Origin: Actinomyces trachealis
GTDB taxonomy: Bacteria; Actinomycetota; Actinomycetes; Actinomycetales; Actinomycetaceae
DNA length: 64,000 nt
Reading direction: 5' to 3'
Assembly: GCF_015711475.1 (NCBI RefSeq)
Contig: NZ_CP065027.1
Span: 496,001 to 560,000 of the forward strand
Shown here: in pieces, positions 54,097 through 63,633 of the stretch
Position numbering within the stretch: the first letter of the stretch is position 1
Layout of the letters: each line of letters starts with the position of its first letter
The notes under the pieces: model-generated
The model's input: the letters and a program-made list of their open reading frames with translations, nothing else
Databases searched by the model: none
Told to the model about the DNA's origin: nothing
Translations under genes and position numbers: made by a program

Positions 54097-55299
54097 ATGC
54101 CTGCATTAGCAGGTGATGAGGAGCGCCTCCTGCCCCATCACTGGCCCGGACCTCGCTTGTCTGAAAGTGCATCAAAGCACCGATTGCGCAGTGCAGCGAG
54201 GCGGAGTGGGTTAGGCTCCACCCATCGCAACCAAGGCACGCGCGCCAACCGCAGGCACGAGGCACCAGTCCACAGCGGCGTACAGGACAGCCCGGCGGCT
54301 CCGCGCAGCAGCTCTGCCTCGCGCAGCCCAGCCAACCACGCCACAGAAGGACCACGATGGCGCAGGGTGGTGCCCTTGCCAGGGCGGCTTGAACCTCGCC
54401 GTCGTCTACCCCGGCCTAAGTCAACGGGACCGCTGGCGCTCCTAGTCTCTGCAATTGAGATCCTGTTGGGGATAACAGTGATCGCGGTGATTGGGGTGGT
54501 TTCTATAGTGCCAGCATTTATGGGCTGGGTGCCTTTAACCGTCCTTACCGGCTCCATGAGTCCCGATATCCCCCCGGGTTCCCTGATCGCGGTTAGGTCA
54601 GTGAGTATGGAGGAGGCGAGCCATCTGCCGCTTGGCACCGTAGTGACATACTTACCCAAGGCTGATTCTGACGTTTTGGTCACCCACCGCATCGTGGGTA
54701 TTCAGGCTGTTGAGGATGGCACCTCCAGTTACCGTATTCAGGGTGATGCCAACGGGGCGCCGGACCCCGGGTGGGTCAAGCCCAAACAGATCAGGGGGGT
54801 CCTGCGGTATCACGTGCCCGTGCTCGGCCGGATGCTGGTTCTGGTAGACCCTTCAACAAAGTCCGCTTGGCGGGTCGTTGTGGCTGTCGGTCTGGCGCTC
54901 TACTCCATTTGGGAAGGTGTAGGCATCCCCATCGAACGCCGTCGTCTGAAACGAAGGGCCGAGGAGAAGGCTCGCAGGGCTGAACTCGCAGCCAAGCAGG
55001 AGGCGCAGCACGAACAGGAACCAGCCTCCATTGAGCCAGCTCCGGCAGATACAAAGGTGGACGCTCCGACTACACCAAGCCTCACCGGACCCGCCCTGGC
55101 TACACCTGCCATAACCTCTTCCGTCGCAGTGCTCCGGTCTTCAACACGAGCAGAGTGGCAGCGCCCCTTCAGTACCGCAGAGCTGCGGTGGCGGCCAGTA
55201 GCCCAGCCTATGGAACCGGTCAGGCGAAATTCGCTCAAACAGGCAGCCGCGCGCAAGGCAGAGATGACAGCCGCTCATGTGGCGGGAACCACCAGCTGA
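54097..55299 (+). CDS. sipW: SipW-type signal peptidase I (Ser/His type) with long flanks
   Basis: About 400 residues. ATG 54097 is chosen for its AAGGAGG at 54085-54091; a longer frame from 53992 is possible. After a basic cytoplasmic lead of about 105 residues comes a membrane helix (LLVSAIEILLGITVIAVIG), then TGSMSPDIPPGSL with the catalytic S153 and THRIVG with H197 in place of the lysine of ordinary signal peptidase I, which is the archaeal/ER/SipW arrangement. IQGDANGAPDP (box E) follows. A second helix is near residues 250-272, and a charged, Pro-rich C-terminal extension of about 130 residues is unusual. It processes the adjacent TasA-like protein by inference. Confidence 0.87.
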   Translation: MPALAGDEERLLPHHWPGPRLSESASKHRLRSAARRSGLGSTHRNQGTRANRRHEAPVHSGVQDSPAAPRSSSASRSPANHATEGPRWRRVVPLPGRLEPRRRLPRPKSTGPLALLVSAIEILLGITVIAVIGVVSIVPAFMGWVPLTVLTGSMSPDIPPGSLIAVRSVSMEEASHLPLGTVVTYLPKADSDVLVTHRIVGIQAVEDGTSSYRIQGDANGAPDPGWVKPKQIRGVLRYHVPVLGRMLVLVDPSTKSAWRVVVAVGLALYSIWEGVGIPIERRRLKRRAEEKARRAELAAKQEAQHEQEPASIEPAPADTKVDAPTTPSLTGPALATPAITSSVAVLRSSTRAEWQRPFSTAELRWRPVAQPMEPVRRNSLKQAAARKAEMTAAHVAGTTS

Positions 55300-55484
55300 G
55301 AAGCCTTTTCCCGATGGTGACTCGGTGCGACGCTGTCATAGAGTTAGCAACCGGACGCCTGTCCTTGTTTCGGCGCGCCCGCGCCTTGGTCACGGACCAG
55401 CCGGGGGAGCGGTGGCTTAGGTAGGCGGTCGCCCGGCGGCGTCGTCGTCGGGGAACTCGAGCGAGAAAGTACCGAGAAGGAAGC

Positions 55485-55706
55485 ATGGCGAAAAAGGACG
55501 GCGTCATCGAGGTCGAAGGATCGGTCGTCGAGGCCCTCCCAAACGCGATGTTCCGGGTAGAGCTGAGCAACGGGCACGTAGTGCTCGCGCACATCTCCGG
55601 GAAGATGCGGCAGCATTACATCCGCATCCTCCCCGAGGACCGCGTGGTCGTGGAGCTAAGCCCCTACGACCTCACCCGTGGTCGCATCGTCTACCGGTAC
55701 AAGTGA
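55485..55706 (+). CDS. infA: Translation initiation factor IF-1
   Basis: 73 residues, start [20 protein letters not shown], an S1/OB fold with [13 protein letters not shown] and the [11 protein letters not shown] end. GAAGGAAGC precedes the ATG. It opens the alpha operon cluster; the 185 bases before it should hold its promoter. Confidence 0.98.
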   Translation: MAKKDGVIEVEGSVVEALPNAMFRVELSNGHVVLAHISGKMRQHYIRILPEDRVVVELSPYDLTRGRIVYRYK

Positions 55707-55740
55707 CAAGCCAGCCCTTGAGGGCTGGTGGAGGAACATC

Positions 55741-55854
55741 ATGAAAGTCAAGCCGAGCGTCAAGAAGATCTGTGACAACTGCAAGGTGATTCGTCGCCAC
55801 AACCGTGTCATGGTCATCTGCGAGAACCCGCGGCACAAGCAGCGCCAGGGCTGA
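55741..55854 (+). CDS. rpmJ: 50S ribosomal protein L36, zinc-binding
   Basis: 37 residues starting [20 protein letters not shown]11, C14, C27 and H32 form the zinc site, so this is the C+ paralogue. GGAGGA precedes the ATG. It is short but placed exactly between infA and rpsM as expected. Confidence 0.97.
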   Translation: MKVKPSVKKICDNCKVIRRHNRVMVICENPRHKQRQG

Positions 55855-56013
55855 AGCCCAGCTGCCGACCACCTAACCAGTGGCCACAACACAAGCACCC
55901 ACCCCAGTGAGACCAGCGCTCACAACCCCCGGTTCTCGGAGGCCGGGGCCGCCCAACAAGACGGCGGAGGGAGTAGGTGACGACCTCCGGGAACACATAG
56001 GAGAACCACCACC

Positions 56014-56388
56014 GTGGCACGCATTTCCGGCGTAGACCTCCCCCGCGAGAAGCGGGTAGAGGTTGCGCTCACCTACATCTTCGGTATCGGCCGTACCCGC
56101 GCGGACGAGACCCTCAAGGCGACGGGCGTCAACCCTGACACCCGCGTCAAGGACCTCAACGAGGACGAGCTCGTCAAGCTCCGCACCCACATCGACGCCA
56201 ACTACCAGGTCGAGGGTGACCTCCGCCGTGAAGTCCAGGCTGACATCCGCCGCAAGGTTGAGATCGGCTGCTACCAGGGCCTACGCCACCGCCGCCACCT
56301 CCCGGTACACGGACAGCGCACCAAGACCAACGCGCGTACCCGCAAGGGCCCCAAACGCACCGTGGCCGGCAAGAAGAAGGCCAAGTAA
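56014..56388 (+). CDS. rpsM: 30S ribosomal protein S13
   Basis: 124 residues, GTG start, [20 protein letters not shown], with the conserved [20 protein letters not shown] (C-terminal tail reaching the P-site tRNA) and [14 protein letters not shown] end. 159 bases precede it after rpmJ. Confidence 0.98.
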   Translation: MARISGVDLPREKRVEVALTYIFGIGRTRADETLKATGVNPDTRVKDLNEDELVKLRTHIDANYQVEGDLRREVQADIRRKVEIGCYQGLRHRRHLPVHGQRTKTNARTRKGPKRTVAGKKKAK

Positions 56389-56453
56389 GCAGTAATCCAG
56401 ACGCCGGGCCCTAGCCCCGGCACGGACCGACGACCTCAGCACAAGAAGGAAAA

Positions 56454-56855
56454 ATGCCTCCCAAGACCCGCACCGCCGTGCGCAAGCCGCGTCGCAAAGA
56501 CCGGAAGAACGTCACCCACGGCCACGCCTACATCAAATCCACCTTCAACAACACCATTGTGTCCCTCACGGACCCGACCGGTGCCGTCATCTCCTGGGCC
56601 TCCTCCGGCCAGGTCGGCTTCAAGGGCTCCCGCAAGTCCACCCCCTACGCCGCCCAGCTCGCCGCTGAGGCCGCCGCCCGCCGCGCCCAGGAACACGGCA
56701 TGAAGAAGGTCGACGTCTTCGTCAAGGGCCCCGGACCAGGCCGTGAGACCGCAATCCGCTCCCTGCAGGCCGCTGGCCTCGAAGTGGGCTCCATCGCGGA
56801 CGTCACCCCCCAGGCGCACAACGGCTGCCGCCCCACCAAGCGTCGCCACGTCTGA
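56454..56855 (+). CDS. rpsK: 30S ribosomal protein S11
   Basis: 133 residues, with [55 protein letters not shown] and [11 protein letters not shown] all conserved. rpsD, which in some actinobacteria follows here, is absent from this cluster. Confidence 0.98.
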   Translation: MPPKTRTAVRKPRRKDRKNVTHGHAYIKSTFNNTIVSLTDPTGAVISWASSGQVGFKGSRKSTPYAAQLAAEAAARRAQEHGMKKVDVFVKGPGPGRETAIRSLQAAGLEVGSIADVTPQAHNGCRPTKRRHV

Positions 56856-56864
56856 CCACCCAGC

Positions 56865-56907
56865 CCTGACGGCGTAGCCTGGCCACCAGCCGAGCTACGC
56901 CGTCAGG
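56865..56907 (+). terminator. Stem-loop between rpsK and rpoA
   Basis: A perfect 14-bp stem (56865-56878 with 56894-56907) with a 15-base loop, starting 9 bases after the rpsK stop and without a T-run. It occupies the place where rpsD sits in other genomes and may tune rpoA expression. Confidence 0.6.
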
Positions 56908-57029
56908 ACCGGAATAGCACCGGCACCTCCCACCGGGAGAGCGCCGGGCCGCCACCCGCGCAGGCGGGGCCGGGGCGGCCACCCTGGACCGGCGTCATAT
57001 AGCGGGCGCCGTGATGAAAGGAACACCTA

Positions 57030-58028
57030 GTGCTGATCGCACAGCGACCCACTCTCACCGAGGAAGTCGTCGAAGAGGACCGCCGCTCACGGTTCATCGT
57101 CGAGCCTCTAGAACCCGGCTTCGGCTACACCCTTGGCAACTCCCTGCGCCGCACCCTGCTCTCCTCAATCCCCGGTGCCGCCGTCACCTCGATCAGGATT
57201 GAGGGCGTGCCCCACGAGTTCCGCACCATCGCGGGAGTCAAGGAGGACGTCTCCCAGATCATCCTGAACATCAAGGAGATCGTGCTGTCTTCTGAGAACG
57301 ACGAGCCGGTGGTCATGTACCTGCGCAAGTCCGGCCCCGCCGTCGTCACCGCCGGTGACATCACCCCCCCAGCGGGCGTGGAGATCCACAACCCCGACCT
57401 GGTGATCGCCACCCTCAACGAGAAAGGCAAACTGGAGATCGAGCTGACCGTGGAACGGGGCCGCGGCTACGTCTCCGCCAGCCAGAACAAAGACCCCGAC
57501 GCGGAGATCTCCCGGATCCCCGTGGACTCGATCTACTCGCCGGTCAAAAAAGTCTCCTACGCAGTGGAGGCTACCCGTGTGGAGCAGCGCACAGACTTCG
57601 ACCGCCTGATCGTAGACATCGAGACCAAGTCCTCCCTGACCCCACGGGACGCGCTCGCCTCCGCAGGCAAGACCCTGGTTGAGCTATTCGGCCTGGCCCG
57701 CGAACTCAACGTGGAGGCCGAAGGTATTGAGGTCGGCCCCTCGCCGATGGACCAAGCCCTTCAGCAGGACCTAGCTCTCATGATCGACGAGCTCGATCTA
57801 CAGGCCCGTTCCTCCAACGCCCTCAAACGCGAGGGCATCCACACCGTTGGAGAACTGGTCGCCCGTTCTGAGGCTGACCTGCTCGACATCCGAAACTTCG
57901 GAGCCAAATCAATCTCCGAAATCAAGGAGAAACTGGCAACCTTGGGCCTGTCCCTCAAGGGCTCGCCGATCGACTACATCGCAGAAGACGCTTACACAAA
58001 CCCCACCTTCAGCGACGAACAGGCCTGA
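57030..58028 (+). CDS. rpoA: DNA-directed RNA polymerase subunit alpha
   Basis: 332 residues, GTG start after GAAAGGA. The N-terminal assembly domain ([20 protein letters not shown]) and the C-terminal activator/UP-element domain ([32 protein letters not shown]) are both complete. Confidence 0.98.
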   Translation: MLIAQRPTLTEEVVEEDRRSRFIVEPLEPGFGYTLGNSLRRTLLSSIPGAAVTSIRIEGVPHEFRTIAGVKEDVSQIILNIKEIVLSSENDEPVVMYLRKSGPAVVTAGDITPPAGVEIHNPDLVIATLNEKGKLEIELTVERGRGYVSASQNKDPDAEISRIPVDSIYSPVKKVSYAVEATRVEQRTDFDRLIVDIETKSSLTPRDALASAGKTLVELFGLARELNVEAEGIEVGPSPMDQALQQDLALMIDELDLQARSSNALKREGIHTVGELVARSEADLLDIRNFGAKSISEIKEKLATLGLSLKGSPIDYIAEDAYTNPTFSDEQA

Positions 58029-58059
58029 GCGCCGGTTCGCATAAATCAAGGAGACAACA

Positions 58060-58743
58060 ATGCCTCGTCCCACCAAGGGCCCCCGCCTGGGCGGCTCCGC
58101 CCAGCACGAGCGCCACCTGCTCGCCAACCTGGCCCGTCAGCTGTTCCTGCACGAGTCCATCACCACCACGGAGGCCCGGGCCCGCCGTCTGCGCCCCTAC
58201 GCGGAGAAACTCATCTCCAAGGGCAAGCGCGGCGACCTGCACGCCCGCCGTACCGTGCTCAAGAAGATCACCGACAAAGAGGCCGTCTACCGCCTCTTCG
58301 AGGTGATCGCCCCCAAGCTTGAGGGCCGCGAGGGTGGCTACACCCGCATCATTAAAACCACCCCCCGCAAGGGTGACAACGCGCCCATGGCCATCATCTC
58401 CCTGGTCACCGAGCCGGTAGCCAAGAAGGAGGTCGTGAACGACGCCGTGGCCACCGCCAAGAAAGCCGCCGCCAAGGCCACTGAGAAGGCCACTGAGAAG
58501 GCTGCCGCCAAGGCCGAGCCCAAGGAGTACAAGGGTGCGGTGCGCGTCGCCGATGGTGCCGCTGAAGCCCCCGACGCCGACCACCTCATCAAGGGCAACG
58601 AGGACTCCATGAAGTACCACGTGCCCGGCTCCCGCTGGTACGACGCCACGGTCGCCGAAGTCTGGTTTGCCACCGCTGAGGACGCCGTCGCCGCTGGCTT
58701 CGAGCCCGCCGGTGGCGCCGCCGCCCAGAAGATCGCTGAGTGA
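58060..58743 (+). CDS. rplQ: 50S ribosomal protein L17 with C-terminal extra domain
   Basis: 227 residues, nearly twice the usual bacterial length. Residues 1-122 are a normal L17 ([20 protein letters not shown]). A Lys/Ala/Glu helix with [16 protein letters not shown] repeats links to a final domain of about 50 residues, [20 protein letters not shown] then [19 protein letters not shown], which resembles the small sunset-type (IKGN...YHxPG...Y) domain found as an add-on in various actinobacterial proteins. The extension is in frame with normal codon use and its role is unknown. Confidence 0.96.
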   Translation: MPRPTKGPRLGGSAQHERHLLANLARQLFLHESITTTEARARRLRPYAEKLISKGKRGDLHARRTVLKKITDKEAVYRLFEVIAPKLEGREGGYTRIIKTTPRKGDNAPMAIISLVTEPVAKKEVVNDAVATAKKAAAKATEKATEKAAAKAEPKEYKGAVRVADGAAEAPDADHLIKGNEDSMKYHVPGSRWYDATVAEVWFATAEDAVAAGFEPAGGAAAQKIAE

Positions 58744-58831
58744 GATAGCTGCTGGCCCGGCGCCTGGTGGCTGAACCGCCACCTGCCATCGCCGACCCCT
58801 GATCACGTTGGTCACTTGACCGAGCTGGAGA

Positions 58832-58858
58832 GCCCGGGTACCGAGAAGGTGCCCGGGC
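58832..58858. terminator. Terminator between rplQ and the convergent kinase gene
   Basis: An 11-bp stem with one G-T pair (58832-58842 with 58848-58858), loop GAGAA, followed by a pyrimidine-rich tail CTCAGCCTCTCTACCCTT. It lies between converging genes. Confidence 0.75.
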
Positions 58859-58921
58859 CCTCAGCCTCTCTACCCTTCCCGCGAGCCATATGTCCCGGCC
58901 TCGCGGTGAGGCAGGGGGTGG

Positions 58922-59680
58922 TTAGGGGCGGGCCATGTCCCAGCAGCGAGCCCCACCGGTCATCCCAGCCTCGTTGGGAACCACCACAACATCATTGCCC
59001 AGCAGCGCCAGCTGGGTGGCCGCAATCCTGCGGGAGTTTCCCCCACCCAAGTACAGGCGGTCCCACAGGTACATGGGCCGCAGCGAATCCACCACCCGCC
59101 GCACCCGGCGCGACCAGTGGGCGTCCCCCAACCGCAGCCGCTCGTGCTCGCCAATGTAATCGTCGTAGGTCAAGCCCCAGCGGATCGGCCCCTGGGAGAT
59201 CTCCACGTGGGGGGCAAGCACCCCGTTGTCAAATAAGGCGTTGCCCAGACCAGTGCCCAGGGTCACGATCATCTCATGGCCCTGACCGGTGACCACGCCC
59301 GCCCCGGCCACCTCGGCGTCATTAAGCACCAGCACCGGCAACTCCAGGGCCCCGCGCAGCGCCGATCCCATATCGAAACGCCGCCAAGCCCGCTCCAGCT
59401 CAGGTAAAACCCGGGAGCGAGGGCCGTCCTTAGTGATGTAGTGGGGGGTGGCCACGACCACGCCGTGGCGGATCATGCCAGGCATCCCCACCGTCGCCCG
59501 GTCGGCGCGGGGGAGCCTGGCCGCCAGCGCCACAATGGTCTCCGCCAACAACTCCGGGGGCAGCGGGTAAGGGGTGGGGGTGCGGACAGCGTCGGAGATG
59601 ATGCTGCCAGTGCCGTCCAGGACAGAAGCCTTGATACCGCCGCCACCACAGTCGACGGACAAGGTGGTCAGATTGCTCAC
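58922..59680 (-). CDS. ROK-family sugar kinase, polyphosphate-glucokinase-like
   Basis: 252 residues. The phosphate-binding VDCGGGGIKASVLDG, the LNDAEVAGAG motif with the catalytic Asp, and TLGTGLGNALFDNG are in the order seen in ATP/polyphosphate glucokinases (PpgK), whose length it matches. ROK zinc cysteines are lacking, as in PpgK. After the active site the usual E-L-G-H reads VEISQG, so substrate preference may differ. It is on the reverse strand between rplQ and truA, an insertion into that otherwise conserved pair. Its promoter would lie in the 99 bases shared with truA. Confidence 0.85.
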   Translation of the reverse strand: MSNLTTLSVDCGGGGIKASVLDGTGSIISDAVRTPTPYPLPPELLAETIVALAARLPRADRATVGMPGMIRHGVVVATPHYITKDGPRSRVLPELERAWRRFDMGSALRGALELPVLVLNDAEVAGAGVVTGQGHEMIVTLGTGLGNALFDNGVLAPHVEISQGPIRWGLTYDDYIGEHERLRLGDAHWSRRVRRVVDSLRPMYLWDRLYLGGGNSRRIAATQLALLGNDVVVVPNEAGMTGGARCWDMARP

Positions 59681-59779
59681 GGCACGAAGTTACCGCGCGG
59701 GGCGGGCCGGGGGCGGCAGGCGCGGACACTGTCGCCGTCGATACCTCCGGTGCCGTCGCGGGCGTGGTCGAATGGAGAC

Positions 59780-60769
59780 ATGTCCCAGAACGCGCCCATC
59801 ACCACCCCAGTACCGGCCTTGCGCACCACGGAGAGCGGGCCTGCTACCGGGCAAGAGACTGTGCGCCTGCGCCTAGACCTGGCCTACGACGGTGGGGGCT
59901 TCTCTGGCTGGGCGGCGCAGCCAGGCCTACGCACCGTAGAAGGCGAGCTAACCGCCGCCCTGGAGACGGTGCTGCGTGTGCCCGTCAAGCTGACGGTCGC
60001 CGGACGCACCGACGCCGGAGTACATGCCGCCGCCCAGGTCGCCCACCTGGACCTGCCAGCCGCCGCCTGGACTGCCGTACCCGGTCGCTCAGACCGGCCC
60101 CCCGAGCAGGCACTAGTCACCCGACTCACCGGCGTTCTGGCGCACCGTGCGCAACAGAACGGCCCAACCGGAATGCCACGAGGTGCCAGCGACGTCGTCG
60201 TGCACCGCGCCAGCGTGGCTGCACTCGGATTCGACGCGCGCTTCAGTGCCACACAGCGGCGCTACACCTACCGCATCTGTGACGATCCCGCACTCCGTGA
60301 CCCCACACAACGCCACCGTGTCCTGTGGGTAGACGGGCCCCTGAACCTGGAGGCCATGCGCGCCAGCGCCAGCGCCCTGCTGGGGGAGCACGACTTCCTC
60401 TCCTACTGCAAACCCCGCGAGGGGGCCACCACGATCCGCACCCTGAGGCGCTTGCAGTGGCGGCGCGTGGGGAAGAACAGCGAAACCAAGACCAGCACGT
60501 GTGCCGACGCCGGGCTGGTGACGCTGAGCGTCGTCGCCGACGCCTTCTGCCACTCCATGGTCCGCTCCCTCGTTGGGGCTGGGCTGGCCGTGGGACAAGG
60601 ACACAAACCAGCCAGCTGGCCCGGAGAGCTGCTGGCAGCCCACAGCCGCCAAAACGCCGCCCCGGTGGCCCCACCCCACGGCCTGACCCTGGAGGCGGTC
60701 AGCTACCCGCCCGAGGAGGAGCTAGCAGCCCAGGCCGCCCGGGCACGAGTGCTGCGCACAAACTGCTGA
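59780..60769 (+). CDS. truA: tRNA pseudouridine(38-40) synthase
   Basis: About 329 residues from ATG 59780; the ribosome binding site is poor (TGGAGAC, very close), and a GTG at 59858-59860 region before RLRLDLAYDGGGFSGW could also start it. Catalytic D78 lies in AGRTDAGVHA. FDARFSATQRRYTYRI and the SMVRSLVGAGLAVG segment are conserved. It modifies positions 38-40 of the tRNA anticodon arm. An insertion-like stretch with TSHPT-type Pro/Arg residues precedes VVHRASVAALGFDA. Confidence 0.92.
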   Translation: MSQNAPITTPVPALRTTESGPATGQETVRLRLDLAYDGGGFSGWAAQPGLRTVEGELTAALETVLRVPVKLTVAGRTDAGVHAAAQVAHLDLPAAAWTAVPGRSDRPPEQALVTRLTGVLAHRAQQNGPTGMPRGASDVVVHRASVAALGFDARFSATQRRYTYRICDDPALRDPTQRHRVLWVDGPLNLEAMRASASALLGEHDFLSYCKPREGATTIRTLRRLQWRRVGKNSETKTSTCADAGLVTLSVVADAFCHSMVRSLVGAGLAVGQGHKPASWPGELLAAHSRQNAAPVAPPHGLTLEAVSYPPEEELAAQAARARVLRTNC

Positions 60770-61036
60770 ACGACCGACGGTGGCGCCGACAGGTGGGCCT
60801 ACCGTGTCAGGACTCACGGCATCTTGTGCGGGAACAGCTTTGACCCTCGTCCCGCCAAACCGGTAATGTGTTGCACCGTCGTGAAGCACAAATGTGCTCG
60901 CTCTTGGTGCCATCCCACTCGCCCAGAGCGGCCCGTGCTCCGACCGCTCACCTGACCATGGTGGTCTCGCAGCGCCGTGAAGCTTCATCGCGGTGCCAGC
61001 GTGTCCGCCCGCCAAAGAGAAACGAAGGCAACGCCC

Positions 61037-61480
61037 GTGCGCACGTATTCACCGAAGCCCGGCGACGTCGAGAAGAACTGGTACGTCATCGACGCCACCG
61101 ACGTCGTTCTCGGCCGTCTAGCGGCCCAGGCTGCGACCCTGCTCCGTGGGAAGCACAAGCCCCAGTTCGCGCCCAACGCGGACTGCGGCGACTACGTCAT
61201 CATCATCAACGCTGACAAGGTCGTCCTCACCAATGGCAAGGCTGACAAGAAGTTCGCCTACCGCCATTCCGGCCACCCCGGTGGCCTGACGGCGGTCCCC
61301 TACCGTGAGCTGCTCGCCAAGCGCCCCGAGCGCGCCGTGGAGAAGGCCGTCAAGGGCATGGTGCCCCACACCAAGCTCGGCCGCGCCCAGCTTAAGAAGC
61401 TGAAGGTTTACGCGGGCGCCGAGCACCCACACGCCTCCCAAAACCCGCAGGCTTTCGAGATCACCCAGGTCGCCCAGTAA
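61037..61480 (+). CDS. rplM: 50S ribosomal protein L13
   Basis: 147 residues from GTG 61037, start [19 protein letters not shown]; an ATG at 60977 in frame is rejected because it adds 20 non-conserved residues. [20 protein letters not shown] and the [12 protein letters not shown] end are conserved. A leader of about 267 bases separates it from truA, so it probably has its own promoter. Confidence 0.97.
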   Translation: MRTYSPKPGDVEKNWYVIDATDVVLGRLAAQAATLLRGKHKPQFAPNADCGDYVIIINADKVVLTNGKADKKFAYRHSGHPGGLTAVPYRELLAKRPERAVEKAVKGMVPHTKLGRAQLKKLKVYAGAEHPHASQNPQAFEITQVAQ

Positions 61481-61514
61481 GCGCCCGGCACCCGCGACAA
61501 GCAAAGGACATATC

Positions 61515-62009
61515 GTGGCTGAGACCACTGTCGACATCGACGCGCTGGACGAGGAGAACGCCCCCTCCAGCTACACCACCGAGACCGACGCCGCCCGTGA
61601 GGGTCGCGGCCAGTCCATCACCGCCCCAGGCGCTGGCCTGGGCCGCCGCAAGGAGGCCGTCGCTCGCGTCCGCCTCCTGCCCGGCACCGGCAAATGGACC
61701 CTGAATGGCCGCACCCTGGAGGACTACTTCCCCAACAAGCTGCACCAGCAGCTCGTGCGTGCGCCCTTCACCCTGCTTGACCTCGAAGGCCGCTTCGACG
61801 TCGTCGCCCGCATCAACGGCGGCGGCATCTCCGGCCAGGCTGGCGCCCTGCGCCTGGGCATCGCCCGCGCCCTGAACGAGATCGACCGCGAAGCGAACCG
61901 CCCTGCCCTGAAGAAGGCCGGCTTCCTGACCCGTGACGCCCGTACTGTCGAGCGCAAGAAGGCCGGTCTGCACAAGGCCCGCCGCGCCCCGCAGTACTCC
62001 AAGCGCTGA
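61515..62009 (+). CDS. rpsI: 30S ribosomal protein S9
   Basis: 164 residues, GTG start. About 35 acidic residues extend the N-terminus before the conserved [17 protein letters not shown] domain, typical for actinobacteria. The basic C-terminal tail [11 protein letters not shown] that contacts the P-site tRNA is intact. Paired with rplM as usual. Confidence 0.97.
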   Translation: MAETTVDIDALDEENAPSSYTTETDAAREGRGQSITAPGAGLGRRKEAVARVRLLPGTGKWTLNGRTLEDYFPNKLHQQLVRAPFTLLDLEGRFDVVARINGGGISGQAGALRLGIARALNEIDREANRPALKKAGFLTRDARTVERKKAGLHKARRAPQYSKR

Positions 62010-62044
62010 CCCGCTTACCGCAGGCTGGTATCCCAGCCGCAGCA

Positions 62045-62084
62045 CGACGCCCCGCCCCGCTGCCACAGCGACGGCGGGGCGTCG
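62045..62084 (+). terminator. Terminator after rplM-rpsI
   Basis: A perfect 12-bp stem (62045-62056 with 62073-62084) with a 16-base loop and the tail TCGTCTACC. Confidence 0.7.
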
Positions 62085-62202
62085 TCGTCTACCGCCACCG
62101 CCACCGCACCAGGTGGCCCCGGATATCGAGCAGCCCTACGGTGCACGTGGAATGATTACAAGTTGTTACCGCATATAACCAGGAACCTCCTAGGAGAAGC
62201 CC

Positions 62203-63555
62203 ATGGCAAGACTCTTCGGCACCGACGGCGTTCGGGGCCTAGCCAACGACCTGCTAACCCCGGCCTTGGCCGTCCAGCTCGGTGAGGCGGCCGCCCGCGT
62301 CCTAGCCGCCGAGTCCACCACCTCCCGCACCGGCCGTCCCCGCGCCGTGGTGGGCCGCGACACCCGCGCCAGCGGCGAGTTCCTGGATCACGCCATCAGC
62401 TCCGGCCTGGCCTCCTCCGGGGTGGATGTGACCCGTGTGGGCGTGCTACCCACCCCCGCCATCGCCCACCTGACTGCCACCCAGGACATTGACCTGGGCG
62501 TCATGATCTCCGCCTCCCACAACCCCTTCCAGGACAACGGGATCAAGTTCTTTGCCCGGGGCGGCTACAAGCTTGAGGACTCCGTGGAGGACGAGATCGA
62601 GGCCCTGCTGGGCAAGGTCACCGACTTGCCGATCGGTTCCGGGGTAGGGCGCGTCATCAAGGGGGAGACCGTCGCCGACCAGAACTACATCAACCACCTG
62701 GTGGACTCCGTGTCCACCGACCTGACCGGGCTGCGCATCGTGGTGGACGCCTCCAACGGTGCCGCCTCCCACGTGGGTCCCGCCGCTCTGCGCGCCGCCG
62801 GGGCGGAGGTGATCGTCATCAACGCCTCCCCGGACGGCCTGAACATCAACGACGCCTGCGGCTCCACCCACCCCGAGCGCCTCCAAGCCTACGTGTGCAA
62901 CGTGGGCGCAGACATGGGGGTGGCCTACGACGGCGACGCCGACCGTTGCCTGGCGGTGGACGCCGAAGGCAGGCTCGTGGACGGCGACCAGATCATGGGC
63001 ATGCTCGCCGTCGGCATGAAGGCGGACGGCACCCTGGGCTCAGACACCCTGGTGGTCACCGTGATGAGCAACCTAGGCCTGGTGCTGGCCATGAAGGAGC
63101 ACGGCATCCGCACGATCCAGACCGGAGTCGGGGACCGTTACGTGCTCGAAAAGATGCTCTCGGGCGGCTACACCCTGGGCGGGGAGCAGTCCGGCCACGT
63201 GATCGACACGATCCACTCCACCACCGGTGACGGCGTGCTTACCTCGCTGCGGGTCGCGGCCCGTGTCAAGCGCAGCGGCAAGAGTCTGGCGGAGCTGGCC
63301 AGCATCGTCCAGCGGCTCCCGCAAACCCTGGTGAACGTCAAGGGCGTGGACAAGTCCGCGGCGGGCACCAATGCCGCGGTGCAGCAGGCCGTGGGGGAGG
63401 CGGAGAAGCGTCTGGGGGCCACCGGCCGGGTGCTGCTGCGCCCCTCAGGCACCGAGCCACTGGTGCGCGTGATGGTGGAGGCCGCCACCCAGGTGGAGGC
63501 GGACGCCGTCGCCACGGGCCTAGCTGAGGTGGTCAAGGAGAACCTGAGCCTGTGA
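62203..63555 (+). CDS. glmM: Phosphoglucosamine mutase
   Basis: 450 residues, start ARLFGTDGVRGLAND, ATG preceded by CTAGGAGAAG. It converts glucosamine-6-phosphate to glucosamine-1-phosphate for peptidoglycan synthesis. Phosphoserine S105 is in ISASHNPFQDNGIKFF, the metal loop is DGDADRC, and the C-terminal phosphate-binding RPSGTEPLVRVM is intact. Confidence 0.97.
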   Translation: MARLFGTDGVRGLANDLLTPALAVQLGEAAARVLAAESTTSRTGRPRAVVGRDTRASGEFLDHAISSGLASSGVDVTRVGVLPTPAIAHLTATQDIDLGVMISASHNPFQDNGIKFFARGGYKLEDSVEDEIEALLGKVTDLPIGSGVGRVIKGETVADQNYINHLVDSVSTDLTGLRIVVDASNGAASHVGPAALRAAGAEVIVINASPDGLNINDACGSTHPERLQAYVCNVGADMGVAYDGDADRCLAVDAEGRLVDGDQIMGMLAVGMKADGTLGSDTLVVTVMSNLGLVLAMKEHGIRTIQTGVGDRYVLEKMLSGGYTLGGEQSGHVIDTIHSTTGDGVLTSLRVAARVKRSGKSLAELASIVQRLPQTLVNVKGVDKSAAGTNAAVQQAVGEAEKRLGATGRVLLRPSGTEPLVRVMVEAATQVEADAVATGLAEVVKENLSL

Positions 63556-63600
63556 ACTGACATCCCAGAAGCAGGCCGTCTGCGCCTGGGCATGATTAGG

Positions 63601-63633
63601 GCAGTGCCCGGCGTGTAGAGCGCCGGGCACTGC
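63601..63633 (+). terminator. Terminator after glmM
   Basis: A perfect 13-bp stem (63601-63613 with 63621-63633) with a 7-base loop, 45 bases after the stop. Confidence 0.75.

Noticed and set aside
56856..57029. Missing rpsD between rpsK and rpoA as a deletion
   Set aside because: Several actinobacteria, including Streptomyces, carry rpsD elsewhere; absence from this cluster is not evidence of loss.
58816..59292. Forward 158-codon frame opposite the ROK kinase
   Set aside because: Pro/Arg/Ser-rich translation, no ribosome binding site; the reverse-strand kinase has clear motifs.
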